In this document: piece by piece, positions 46,138 to 55,383 of the stretch
How the letters are laid out: every line of letters begins with the position of its first letter
How positions within the stretch are numbered: the stretch's first letter is position 1
Origin: CAVXNP01 sp963763305
GTDB taxonomy: Bacteria; Pseudomonadota; Gammaproteobacteria; Xanthomonadales; Rhodanobacteraceae
NCBI GenBank assembly: GCA_963763305.1
Contig: CAVXNP010000001.1
Location: forward strand, 2,108,001-2,172,000
Reading direction: 5' to 3'
Length of the DNA stretch: 64,000 nucleotides
The notes under the pieces: generated by a model
What the model saw: only the letters and a program-made list of their open reading frames with translations
What the model was told of the DNA's origin: nothing
Databases searched by the model: none
Translations under genes and position numbers: made by a program

Positions 46138-47166
46138 ATGACCGACCTCGCCGAACTGCCCGTGCCGGAATGGCGCGACGAGCTGGAACACCGCTACGCC
46201 GACCTCATGGCGCGCCTGGACGGCCGCGTGCCGTGCCTGGAATGGCCGTTGCACCTGCCCTGGATCGACGCGATCAACCGGCTCAAGCGGCAGCGCGGCG
46301 CGGTGATCATGGCGCACAGCTACCAGTCGCCGGAGATCTTCCACGGGGTGGCAGACGTCACCGGTGATTCGCTGGGGCTGGCGCAGGCGGCGGCCGACTG
46401 CGATGCCGGACCTGATCGTGTTGTGCGGCGTGCACTTCATGGCCGAGACCGCCAAGATCCTGGCGCCGCGCAAGACCGTGCTGATTCCCGACCTGTTGGC
46501 CGGCTGCTCCCTGGCCAGCTCGATCACCGCGGCCGACGTGCGCGCGCTGCGCGCACTTCACCCGGGCGTGCCGGTGGTCAGCTATGCCAATACCTCGGCC
46601 GCGGTGAAGGCCGAGTCCGACGCGATCTGCACCTCGGCCAACGCGGTGCAGGTGGTCGAGGCGATGGGCACGGCGCGGGTGATCTTCCTGCCTGACGAAT
46701 ACCTGGGTCGGCATGTCGCCGGCCAGACCGCGGTCGAGCTGGTGCTGTGGCACGGCCGCTGCGAGGTGCACGAGCAATTTACCGCGCAGCAGGCGCGACA
46801 TGCGCGCGAACGTTTCGACGCGCGAGCTGGTGGCGCATCCCGAATGCGCGCCGGAGGTGCTGGCCGAAGTCGATTTCGTCGGATCCACCACCGCCATGGG
46901 CGGCTGGCTGGCGCGCGAACAGCCGGCCCGCGTGGCGCTGATCACCGAGTGCTCGATGGCCGACAACCTGCGCGCGCAGTTTCCGGCCATCGAGTTCATC
47001 AAGCCCTGCAACCTGTGTCCGCACATGCAGCGGATCACCCTGCCGGCGATCTACGCCGCGCTGCGCGACCTGCAAGCACGCGGTGGAGGTGCCCGAGGAC
47101 GTGGCCGTGCGCGCACGCGCCGCGTTGCAGCGCATGCTGCAGGTCGGGCGGCGTGAATCGATATGA
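46138..47166 (+). CDS. nadA: Quinolinate synthase (three frameshifts)
   Basis: NadA condenses iminoaspartate with DHAP to quinolinate using a [4Fe-4S] cluster. Cluster cysteines are seen in LIVLCGVHFMAETAK, VAHPECAPEVL and FIKPCNLCPHM, with AHSYQSPEIFHGVAD near the start and GSTTAMGGWL later. The frame shifts near 46408 (extra G), 46798 (extra C) and 47074 (extra C); dropping these gives one frame of about 341 residues ending at 47166. The stop overlaps the nadB start (ATGA). Confidence 0.88.
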
Positions 47167-48614
47167 GGCCACGGCAACGCCACCCGATCGTGGTGGTGGG
47201 CAACGGCGTGGCCGGGCTGTGCGTGGCGCTGGCCGCCGCGCCGGCGCCGGTGCGGCTGCTGTATCGCAGCCTGGACGGCGGCGGCACGGCCAGTGCGCTG
47301 GCGCAGGGCGGCGTGGCCGCGGCGCTGGCGCCCGATGACAGCGTGCGCGACCACGCGCGCGACACGCTCGCCGCCGGGGCCGGGCACAATGACCCCGGCC
47401 TGGTGCGCTGGCTGACCGGGCAGGCACCGCAGGCGATCGCCTGGCTGCAGCGCCAGGGCGTCGGCTTCGACAGCGCCCCGGACGGCAGCCTGCTGCTGGC
47501 GCGCGAAGGCGGTCACTCGGCGCCGCGGGTGGTGCACGCCGGTGGCGATGCCACCGGCGCGGCGCTGGTGCAGGCGCTGCGCGCCCGCGTCGCCAGATCG
47601 CCGCATGTGCAGTGCCGCGGCGGGGTCGAGGTGCACGGGCTGGTCCGGCAAGGGTCGGCGGTGACTGGCGTATGCATGCGCGATGCGCGTGGTCGCGAGC
47701 ACGTGCTGGAGGCCTCCGCGGTGGTCCTGGCCACCGGCGGCATCGGCGCCTTGTTCGCGCGGACCACCAATCCGCCCGGTGCCGATGGCGCCGGCCTGGC
47801 GCTGGGGCTCGCAGCCGGCGCCAAGCCGCGGGACCTGGAGTTCGTGCAGTTCCACCCTACCGCCCTGGATGTGCCCGGCCATGGCCTGCCGTTGCTGACC
47901 GAGGCCCTGCGTGGAGCGGGTGCACGGCTGCTCGACGCAGATCTCCGCCCACTGATGGAAGGCGTGCATCCGCTGGGCGACCTGGCGCCGCGCGATGTGG
48001 TGGCGCGCCAGGTCTGGCTGCAGTTGCAGGCGCAGGGCCGGGTCTGGCTCGACGGTACGACGCTGCGGGCCGACTGGGCGCGGCATTTTCCCACCGTGCT
48101 GGCCGCGTGCCTGGCGCACGGGCTGGACCCGCGTCGGGGCCCCTTGCCGGTGACGCCCGCGGCGCATTTCCACATGGGCGGGCTGGCCTGCGATGCGGAT
48201 GGGCGCACCTCGTTGCCGGGTCTGTTCGCGGTGGGCGAGGTCGCCTGCAATGGACTGCATGGCGCCAATCGGCTGGCCAGCAATTCGTTGCTCGAGGGTG
48301 TGCTGTGCGGGCAACGTCTGGGCCGCAGTCTTGCCGGCACAGCCGGTCTTGCCGCCGGCGCCGGCACCCGACGCCGGGTCATGCTGGGCGCGGTCTGGCG
48401 CCGGACGCGCTTGAAGCCTTGCGGCAGCGCATGTGGCGGGCGGCCGGGCCATGGCGCGAACCGGCGGCCGTGGCAGCGGCGAGCGCCGACTGCGTGGCCG
48501 CCAGCGGGCAGGGCTGGCAAGCCGCGCCTGGCCGCCGCACTGCTGCAGGCCGCCGCTCTGCGGCGCACCAGTCTGGGCGCCCACCACTGGCAGCCGCGCA
48601 CCGAACATGCGTGA
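47163..48614 (+). CDS. nadB: L-aspartate oxidase (frameshifted near 3' end)
   Basis: A flavoprotein that oxidises aspartate to iminoaspartate for NadA; it can use fumarate instead of oxygen. The FAD fold is IVVVGNGVAGLCVALAA, followed by GGGTASALAQGGVAAAL, EFVQFHPTALDVPG and a C-terminal GLHGANRLASNSLLEGVL. From about 48370 to 48520 the correct protein (LAPDALEALRQRMWRAAGPW) lies in another frame, returning to the first frame before the stop at 48614. nadB is coupled to nadA by a 4-bp overlap. Confidence 0.87.
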   Translation: MRPRQRHPIVVVGNGVAGLCVALAAAPAPVRLLYRSLDGGGTASALAQGGVAAALAPDDSVRDHARDTLAAGAGHNDPGLVRWLTGQAPQAIAWLQRQGVGFDSAPDGSLLLAREGGHSAPRVVHAGGDATGAALVQALRARVARSPHVQCRGGVEVHGLVRQGSAVTGVCMRDARGREHVLEASAVVLATGGIGALFARTTNPPGADGAGLALGLAAGAKPRDLEFVQFHPTALDVPGHGLPLLTEALRGAGARLLDADLRPLMEGVHPLGDLAPRDVVARQVWLQLQAQGRVWLDGTTLRADWARHFPTVLAACLAHGLDPRRGPLPVTPAAHFHMGGLACDADGRTSLPGLFAVGEVACNGLHGANRLASNSLLEGVLCGQRLGRSLAGTAGLAAGAGTRRRVMLGAVWRRTRLKPCGSACGGRPGHGANRRPWQRRAPTAWPPAGRAGKPRLAAALLQAAALRRTSLGAHHWQPRTEHA

Positions 48615-48759
48615 GCGCATGGTTTTTGGGCGCGGCGCTCGGTCGGCCGGTGGTGTTATCGTGCTGGGCCGAGGGTACACGACCCGCGGACACGGGTGGT
48701 CACAGGACGGCCCGTGGGTTACGCAATCCGACTTCATGTTTCCTATCAGTGAGTTTCCG

Positions 48760-49280
48760 ATGACGCGTCCTTCCTCGTTCGACTACGAACAACTGCTTGC
48801 CTGCGGCCACGGCGAGATGTTCGGCCCCGGCAACGCCCGGCTGCCGCTGCCGCCGATGCTGATGTTCGACCGCATCACCCACATCGACGAGCGACGGGCG
48901 GCGCCTACGGCAAGGGCGAGATCCAGGCCGAGCTGGACATCCGTCCGGACCTGTGGTTCTTCGGCTGCCATTTCGAAGGTGATCCGGTCATGCCCGGCTG
49001 CCTGGGCCTGGACGCGATGTGGCAGCTGAGCGGCTTCTTCCTGCCCTGGCTGGGCGAGCCGGGCCGCGGCCGCGCGCTGGGCGTGGGGCAGGTGAAGTTC
49101 AGCGGCCAGGTGCTGCCCGAGCGCAAGCTGGTGCGCTACGAGATCGACATCCGCCGCGTGGTGCGCGGCAGGCTGTCGATGGTGGTCGCCGACGGCCAGC
49201 ATGCTACGTGGACGACCGCCCGATCTACAGCGCCAGCGACATGCGCGTGGGCCTGTTCCAGCTCCACGGAGGGTTTCTGA
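48760..49280 (+). CDS. fabA: 3-hydroxydecanoyl-ACP dehydratase/isomerase (frameshifted)
   Basis: FabA introduces the cis double bond in anaerobic unsaturated fatty-acid synthesis. Recognisable parts: SSFDYEQLLACGHGEMFGPG, LPLPPMLMFDRITHID, WFFGCHFEGDPVMPGCLGLD (active-site His and Asp/Glu region), and IYSASDMRVGLFQLHGGF. Extra bases near 48893 (two), 49200 (two) and 49275 (one) break it; corrected length is 171 residues, as in E. coli. An essential gene in such organisms, so a true pseudogene is unlikely. Confidence 0.87.
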
Positions 49281-49281
49281 G

Positions 49282-50505
49282 ATGCGTCGCGTGGTGGTCA
49301 CCGGCATGGGCATCGTCTCCTGCCTGGGCAATACGATCGGACAGCCGTATCGCAGCGCCTGCGCGACAGCCGTCAGCGGCATTCGCGCCGTGCCCGAATA
49401 CGCCGAGCTGGGCCTGCGCAGCCAGGTCGCCGGCGTGCCGCAGATCGACCTGGTCGAGGCGATCGACCGCAAGCTCAAGCGCTTCATGGGCGATGCGGCG
49501 GCCTATGCCTACGTGGCGATGCGCTCGGCGCATGGAGGACGCCGGACTGGACGCCGGAGCAGGTCAGCGCATCCGCGCATCGGCGTGGTCGCCGGCTCCG
49601 GCGGCGGTTCGCCGCAGTGGCAGATCGAGACCGGCCGACCTGCTGCGCGAAAAGGGCGTGCGCACAGGTCGGCGCCTTTCATGGTGCCGCGCACGATGTG
49701 CTCGACCGTGTCGGCCACGCTGGCCACGGCCTTCGGCATCCTGGGTCTGAGCTATTCGATCTCGGCGGCCTGCGCCACCTCGGCGCACTGCATCGGCGCC
49801 GGCCGCCGACCTGATCCGGCACGGCGCGCAGGACGTGGTGTTCGCCGGCGGCGGCGAGGAGCTGCACTGGGGCATGACCGCGCAGTTCGACGCCATGGGC
49901 GCGCTGTCCAGCCACCGCAACGACACGCCCGCGAACGGCCTCGCGGCCCTACGACGCCGGCCGCGACGGCTTCGTCATCGGCGGCGGTGGCGGCATGCTG
50001 GTGCTGGAGGACTACGAGCACGCCAGGGCCCGCGGCGCGCGCATCCATGCCGAACTGGTCGGCTACGGCGTGACCTCGGACGGCGCCGACATGGTCGCCC
50101 CCTCGGGCGAGGGCGCGGTGCGCTGCATGCGCATGGCGATGCGCGAGCTGGACGCGGCCGATCGACTACCTCAACACCCACGGCACCGCCACGCCGGTGG
50201 GCGACGTGGTCGAGCTGGAGGCGGTGCGCGAGGCGTTCGGTGATGCGGTGCCGCCGCTGTCCTCGACCAAGGCGCTGACCGGCCATTCACTGGGCGCGGC
50301 CAGCGTGCACGAGGCGATCTACAGCCTGCTGATGCTGCGCGACGGCTTCATCGCCGGCTCGGCCAACATCGAGCGAGCTGGATCCGAGCGCGCCGAGGGC
50401 TTCCCGATCCTGCGCGAAAGCCGCCAGGCGCAGCTGGACACGGTGATGTCCAACAGCTTCGGCTTCGGCGGCACCAACGCCTGCCTGGTGTTCGCCCGGG
50501 TCTGA
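49282..50505 (+). CDS. fabB: 3-oxoacyl-ACP synthase I (heavily frameshifted)
   Basis: FabB elongates the cis-3-decenoyl chain made by FabA. The N-terminus is MRRVVVTGMGIVSCLGN; the active-site Cys is in SISAACATSAHCIG; the two active-site His regions are NTHGTATPVGD and TGHSLGAASVHEAIYS; it ends SFGFGGTNACLVFARV. I count about twelve single-base insertions across 1.2 kb; removing them gives about 403 residues, the normal length. It starts 2 bp after fabA. Confidence 0.87.
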
Positions 50506-50595
50506 CGCACCGGAGAACACGTCGTCCGTGGCCCAGGGTCGAGCCCGGGCGCGGGCAGCGCGTTTTCGCCACGCGCAGGGACTGCCACAGGACCG

Positions 50596-50796
50596 GAAGG
50601 TGTTGAGCGCGAGATAGACCTTGCGGCCACGCGCATGCGCGTAGGCGATGCCCTGCTGCAGCTCCGCTGGGAAAGTTCAGGCCGGGGAAGGCGCCGCGTT
50701 GGTCTGGTCGCGCAAACCCGCATAGACCGCATCCGCATCGGCATCGATCGCCGCCTGCAGGGCCGGCAGGTTGCCGGCGGGACATACCAGTTGCAT
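50596..50796 (-). pseudogene. ubiU: ubiU 5' fragment (U32 peptidase-like, anaerobic ubiquinone synthesis)
   Basis: On the minus strand, from an ATG at 50794-50796, the sequence encodes the UbiU N-terminus: MQLVCPAGNLPALQAAIDAD, then ADAVYAGLRDQTNA, FPGLNFP and ELQQGIAYAHARGRKVYLAL-NTF, with two single-base breaks. Homology stops at about residue 66 of an expected 330 or so; the next 90 bp are unrelated and then fabB (opposite strand) ends. Real truncation or a mis-join cannot be told apart here. A weak FNR-like CCGACGTGGATCAG lies at 50856-50869, 66 bp before the start. Confidence 0.75.
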
Positions 50797-50993
50797 GGAC
50801 ACCTCGGAGGCAGGAATTCGGCTCGGATCATCGTGGTTTCGTGCCGGGGGCCGCACCGACGTGGATCAGAAGGAGTCCGAAATGAGTCTGCCGTTACCAG
50901 GCGGGCCATGCCCCGGCCGCACGAAGGGGCGTGATGCGACGCGGGCCCGACGGCGCGCGCGGTGCCCGCCGCCGGGTCCGTGTGTCACGAGGT

Positions 50994-53160
50994 TCAGAAC
51001 TTGATGCCGAGCTTCAGCCAGCCGGTGCGGCCGGGTTCGTTGATGCGGACCGTGCCGAAGTAACCGGCAAGGGCCGGGGGCGCGGCATTGATGTGCTCGG
51101 CGTAGGTCTTGTCCAGCAGATTGTCGATACCGGCGGTCAGCGTGACGGTCTTGCCGAAGCGGTAGCCGCCATTGATGGAGAGCACACCGAATCCGCTGCT
51201 GCGCCCGAGATCCTGGCCAACGATGTTGCCTTCGCCCACCGCCACGCGGTGTTGCGCGGTGACCAGGCGCCAGAGCCCCGCGACCGACCAGTCATGGTGG
51301 TCATAGGTGAGCCCCAGTCGCATCTCCAGCGGTGGCATCTGCGGCAACGGACGCTGCTCGGTACGGTTGCTTCCCCACGCCGTGGCCAGGGTGGCGTCGC
51401 CTTTCCAGCGGGCGGTGAAGGCATAGCTGAGGCCCGCTTCGCCCCCGGCGATGCGGGCCTGCACATTCGTGGCGCTTGCCTTGTCCATGGGGGTGGCGGG
51501 GTAGTGGATCAGGATGAAGTCGTCGACCACGCCGGCGTACCCGGACACCCATGCCTTCAGTCGGCTTGCGTGGTATTGCAGGCCGATGTCCAGCTGGGTG
51601 GTCCGTTCCGGGGCAAGCGAGCGGAAGCTGTCCAGCGAGGTATCCGCATGGCGGCCGAGCAGCTCCCAGTAATCGGGAAAGCGCTCCACGCGGCCGAGCC
51701 CGACGTAGAACGTGGCCGGCGCGCCGCTCAGGTCGCGCTCGTAGCGAGCAAAGCCGGCGGGCAGGGTGGACGAGCGGGTGGCGCTTGCGGTCGCCACGGC
51801 AGCCGGCATGCTGCCCATGCTGCCCGGATTCATTGCGCTCATGGCTGTACCCGTGCTGCCGGTGGTCAGTCCATAGCCCCGGGTGCTGGCATGGTCCAGG
51901 CGTGCGCCGGTGATCAACCGCTGGCGTGGCGACCAGGTCCAGCGCAGCTCACCGAAGGCACCCACGGTCTGCATGCGCGCATCGCGTGTGCGCGGCATGT
52001 CGAGGTAGGCACCGAGCATGCTTCCGGCCGGGCCGCCGCTTCGGCTGTCGTGGATGCCGGTCGAGCCGTCGATGCCGGCATCGAGTTGAATCACGTCGTC
52101 CCAGCGCCAGGTGCCGCTGACGCTTCCGCCGCGTGCATGGTGGTCGACATCGCTGGCCATGGCCATCGGCATCATGCTGGCCGGATCCGGATGACGCAGC
52201 GTGTAGTTGTCCATCACGTGATCGGTGTAGCTGCTGTAGAGCTGCACCTTCAGTTCGTCCCAGTGCGTGCTCAGGTTCTCCTGCACCAGCTTCAGGCCCA
52301 GCGCTTTCGCGCAGAAAACGCACGCCGTCCATGCCGCTGAAAGCGTAGGCCGCCTTGCCATTGCCCTTGCCCGCGGACAGCTCCACGCGCGTATCGTCGC
52401 CCGGCGTCCAGCCGGCGGTGACATCGGTGTTCCAGCGGTCGTAGCTGGAGTGCACGCGATGGCCATCGCCGTCCTCGTAGTCCTGTGAGTGCGTGTGATT
52501 GGCGGCGACGCCGAGATAGCCGGCGGGCGAGCCCGCGCGCAGATCCGCGTTGACGTCGTTGCGGCCCCAGGAGCCGGCCAGCACGCTGGCGTCGGCCGAG
52601 TAGGCGGGTGTGGCGTAGCGACTGAATTCGCGCTCGAACAGGACCACCCCGGCGGAGTTGCCGGGGCCGTAAAGGACCGTCTCCGGCCCCTTGATCACGG
52701 TGACCCGGTCATACAGGGCTGGCGAGATGTATGCGGTGGGCGGATCCATCCGCGACGGGCAGCCACCGCCGACCTGGCCCCCGTCGACGTGGATATCCAG
52801 GCGCGATCCGACCATGCCGCGCAGCACCGGGTCACCATTGCTGCCGCCCTTGCGGATGGTGGAAAAGCCGGGAACGCTTTTCAGGAAGTCGGCGCCGTCA
52901 CTGGCGGGCAGCGGTTGCCTGGGTGCCTTGGGATCGGTGATCACGGTAAGCGGTGTGTCCTGCATCGGCGCAGTCACCACGATCGGTTGGAGCGTCTGCA
53001 CGGCAGGGCCTTCGCTGGCCAGCAACGGCGCAGGGGCAAGGCACAGTGCCATGGCAATGATCCGGGTCGAGCAGGGGCGGCAAGACCGGCAGGGTGTACG
53101 GAGTGCAAGCGGGGGCGGCGCGGCCACACGGGCGCGTCTGGAAGAAGCTGAGCGGGACAT
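50994..53160 (-). CDS. TonB-dependent copper receptor (one frameshift)
   Basis: An outer-membrane TonB receptor of the OprC/copper type (about 721 residues). It has a signal peptide, a plug domain (SDGADFLKSVPGFSTIRKGG, GSRLDIHVDGGQVGGGCPSR, VTVIKGPETVLYGPGNSAG) and a barrel ending in a strand with terminal Phe (GWLKLGIKF). Met- and His-rich loops (PASMMPMAMASDVDHHARGG; MSAMNPGSMGSM) fit copper binding. The frame shifts once near 52310, and removing one base heals it. A GAGGA site precedes the ATG at 53160. It probably feeds copper to NirK. Confidence 0.88.
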
Positions 53161-53232
53161 GGGTCATTCCTCGAATTTCCGGCAGGGAGGCACGCGCCGG
53201 CTTCAACCGGCGAGAACCCTGGGCAACGGTGT

Positions 53233-53617
53233 TCAGTCGTGCGCGGAAAGCGGCGGCCCGCGCGGGGCGGCTGCGAGGATGTCGTGTACAAATGGGCTGC
53301 GCCGACCCGAGTGCAATCGGCGGGGCAGCCGGCGGCAGCGTCTTCAGGTTGGGCTGCCAGTGGCAGCTGGCCAGCACCGATGTCTGATGAAACAGACTGC
53401 AATAGCTGCAGAATGTCATCGGGTCTGGATGCGGATGTTTGGTGTCCGGCGCGCATGGGTGTTCCATCTGCGCCATCGGCTGCACGCACGATGCCTGCGG
53501 GATCGCCCGGGAACAGGCCGCCAGGGTTTGCGACACGACAGGCGCGACGATGGTCAGCCAGATGGCCACCACCGCCAGCCATGCCTGGCACTTCCCCCTG
53601 CTGCGTGTGCGGATCAA
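53233..53617 (-). CDS. DUF2946 protein, copper-associated (one frameshift)
   Basis: A small protein with a hydrophobic N-terminus (AWLAVVAIWLTIVAPVVSQT) followed by His/Cys-rich segments (HPCAPDTKHPHPDPMTFCSYCSLFH typed in parts: HPCAPD, HPHPDP, FCSYCSLF), characteristic of DUF2946. The given frame runs on over the receptor gene; one extra base restores the usual family ending (AAAPRGPPLSAHD) and a stop at 53233. Corrected length is about 127 residues. It lies just upstream of the copper receptor as is common for this family. Confidence 0.72.
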
Positions 53618-54016
53618 ACGTCCCCCTATGGCCGACCATCGGCCAGCGGGAGTGTTTCACGCCGCGTTCCGGCAGGCGCTGTGACACGTTGTCGCTTGTG
53701 CCTGATGTAGTTCATCGGGGACCGTCCGGATGCGTACCCGGCATGCCTGCAGCCGAAGGAAGCTGCGGTGGGCCCCCGCATAGGCGCGACGCGCCAGGCG
53801 ATAGCCGGTCGATCTCATGCGGCGGCCGCGATGACGCAGGCAGCACGCATGCCTCGGAGCATGCGCTGTCGCGCACGCAACGCAAGCACCGCCATGGTGG
53901 CAGCCACCAATGGTGGCCAGCCGAGACCACCTGCGGTTGACCTGGATCATCCGTGCCGGTGGCGCGATTGCGTACGATCGCACCATTCGCGGCGCTGCCG
54001 CTCGCAGGAGTCCTGC
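53618..54016. other. Divergent intergenic region, 399 bp
   Basis: The space between the DUF2946 gene (minus) and the dnrO-like gene (plus). It contains one FNR-like site (53937-53950) and an AGGAG ribosome site near its right end. No convincing gene or terminator was found. Confidence 0.5.
53937..53950. promoter_or_regulatory. FNR-like site TTGACCTGGATCAT upstream of the dnrO-like gene
   Basis: The site keeps TTGA-N6-TCA and is centred 73 bp before the start of the periplasmic DnrO-like protein gene. Confidence 0.62.
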
Positions 54017-54487
54017 ATGAAAACCACCTTGGTTCGCCTGGCACTGCTTGGCGCATGGATGGCATGGGGTTCCGGCGCCATGGCCATGCCCCAGCATGCG
54101 CACCATGGCGATCATGCCTCGTCGCAGTCCACCCCGCCGGCGCAGCCCTGGCATGCCGATGCGGCATTGCGCGAGGGCATGACGCGCATCCACACGGCGC
54201 TGGAGGAGTTGCGCCACTACGAGATGGGCCACATGGACGCCACCATGGCACTGGACCGGGTTGGACTGATCGAACAGGCTGCCGCGGACATCTTCACCAC
54301 CTGCAAGCTGGCGCCGGAGCAGGACGCCGCCCTCCACACCATGCTGGTGCCCTTGCTGCATGCCGCCAGCCAGCTCAAACAGGATCCGCGAGACATGGCG
54401 CAGATGACGGCGATGCGCGATGCGGTGGCCGCTTATCCGCGCTATTTCGACCAGCCGCGCTGGGCCGCTGCGCCGCATTCGCACTGA
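54017..54487 (+). CDS. DnrO-like periplasmic protein
   Basis: A 156-residue protein with a signal peptide (LVRLALLGAWMAWGSGAMAM) and a His-rich N-terminal mature segment (QHAHHGDHASS). A helical domain follows (MTRIHTALEELRHYEMGHMD, LIEQAAADIFTTCKLAPEQD). It resembles DnrO proteins annotated in denitrifying pseudomonads; this recognition is from memory. The His/Met content suggests a metal-binding role. An FNR-like site and an AGGAG site precede it, and a dnrP-like gene follows 46 bp later. Confidence 0.65.
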   Translation: MKTTLVRLALLGAWMAWGSGAMAMPQHAHHGDHASSQSTPPAQPWHADAALREGMTRIHTALEELRHYEMGHMDATMALDRVGLIEQAAADIFTTCKLAPEQDAALHTMLVPLLHAASQLKQDPRDMAQMTAMRDAVAAYPRYFDQPRWAAAPHSH

Positions 54488-54533
54488 GCACTCCCATGCA
54501 CCGATTCGACGGGCCGGCGAGGGGGTGCTGCGG

Positions 54534-54857
54534 ATGACCGACTACATCCAGGCCTGGCAATGCATCGGCTGCGGCAAGATCGAGGCGCCTCAGCCATGTA
54601 TCGGCGTGTGCCGTGACCGCAAGATCCTGATGGTCGGCAAGGACCAGCACGACCAGTTGCTGGCCGAATGCGCCGTATTGCGCGAGCGGTTGGAGCGCGC
54701 TCACGCCATGCTGCAGCGCTTCGCTCTGGCGCGCCCGCACGAGGGCCAGTGGGAAAGCGCCTGGCTGGCGCTGCAGGCACAGTTGCGCGAGGCGCTGGCG
54801 ATGCTGGCCCGCGAACTGTCGCCCACCGCGGAGACCGGGCGGCCGCCGGCGCCTTAG
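54534..54857 (+). CDS. DnrP-like zinc-ribbon protein
   Basis: A 107-residue protein with a compact four-cysteine N-terminal ribbon (WQCIGCGKIEAPQPCIGVC) followed by a long helix (LLAECAVLRERLERAHAMLQ). It resembles the DnrP group seen beside denitrification genes. Metal binding is inferred from the cysteines; the function is unknown. It reads cleanly and probably forms an operon with the dnrO-like gene. Confidence 0.68.
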   Translation: MTDYIQAWQCIGCGKIEAPQPCIGVCRDRKILMVGKDQHDQLLAECAVLRERLERAHAMLQRFALARPHEGQWESAWLALQAQLREALAMLARELSPTAETGRPPAP

Positions 54858-54917
54858 GCTTGCCGGCGGGCTGGATGCGACGCAGCGCGGGCGGTCGGTG
54901 CGCGCCGTTCGCGGCGA

Positions 54918-55290
54918 TCAGCCGGCGCCCACGGGCTGCGCCGGCAGCTGTGTTTCCAGCACACGCCACCAGGCATCACCCGCTGCTCCACCGTCGCATC
55001 GCGGCGGATCGGCACGCCCGAAGGTGCAGCCGGGTTCGCCGGGCCACTTGTGCGTGGCATCGATGCCCCGCTTGGATCCCAGCCCGGCCACCGGGCCGGC
55101 GAATCGAGGTAGTCGATCGGCGTGTTGTCCACCAGCAAGGTATCGCGTGCTGGATCGACGCGCGTGGAAACCGCCCACAACACCCGCGACCCGTGGATTC
55201 CAGGTTCGGGTCGAGCGGATGCTCCACAGGCAGCAACTGCCGGCCGCGCTCAAGCCGGGCGATGAATCCCCGCAGGTCGTGGTAGCTCAT
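54918..55290 (-). pseudogene. ubiD: ubiD remnant with the middle missing
   Basis: From the ATG at 55288-55290 the first 31 or so residues match UbiD (MSYHDLRGFIARLE, LLPVEHPLDPNLE). The sequence then jumps to the UbiD C-terminus, in several frames: VLWAVSTRVDPARDTLLVDN, TPIDYLD, GLGSKRGIDATHKWPGE, PIRRDATVEQRV. About 370 residues (1.1 kb), including the prenyl-FMN active site, are absent, so no decarboxylase can be made. UbiD decarboxylates the ubiquinone ring precursor. Confidence 0.75.
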
Positions 55291-55383
55291 GCCGTGCCCC
55301 CGATGTCGGTTGCCCAGTCAAGGTGGGCCAGCCCGGCCACGCACTGACACGGGTCAGGCTGCGGGAAACCGCGAGGGCGGGAG

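Noticed and set aside
49282..50505. fabB (and fabA, nadA) as true pseudogenes
   Set aside because: FabA/FabB are normally essential, and removing single inserted bases restores normal-length, motif-complete proteins; sequence error is the simpler explanation.
50856..50869. A ninth FNR box (CCGACGTGGATCAG) upstream of ubiU
   Set aside because: One half-site is poor (CCGAC), so it is mentioned with the ubiU fragment but not counted with the eight better sites.
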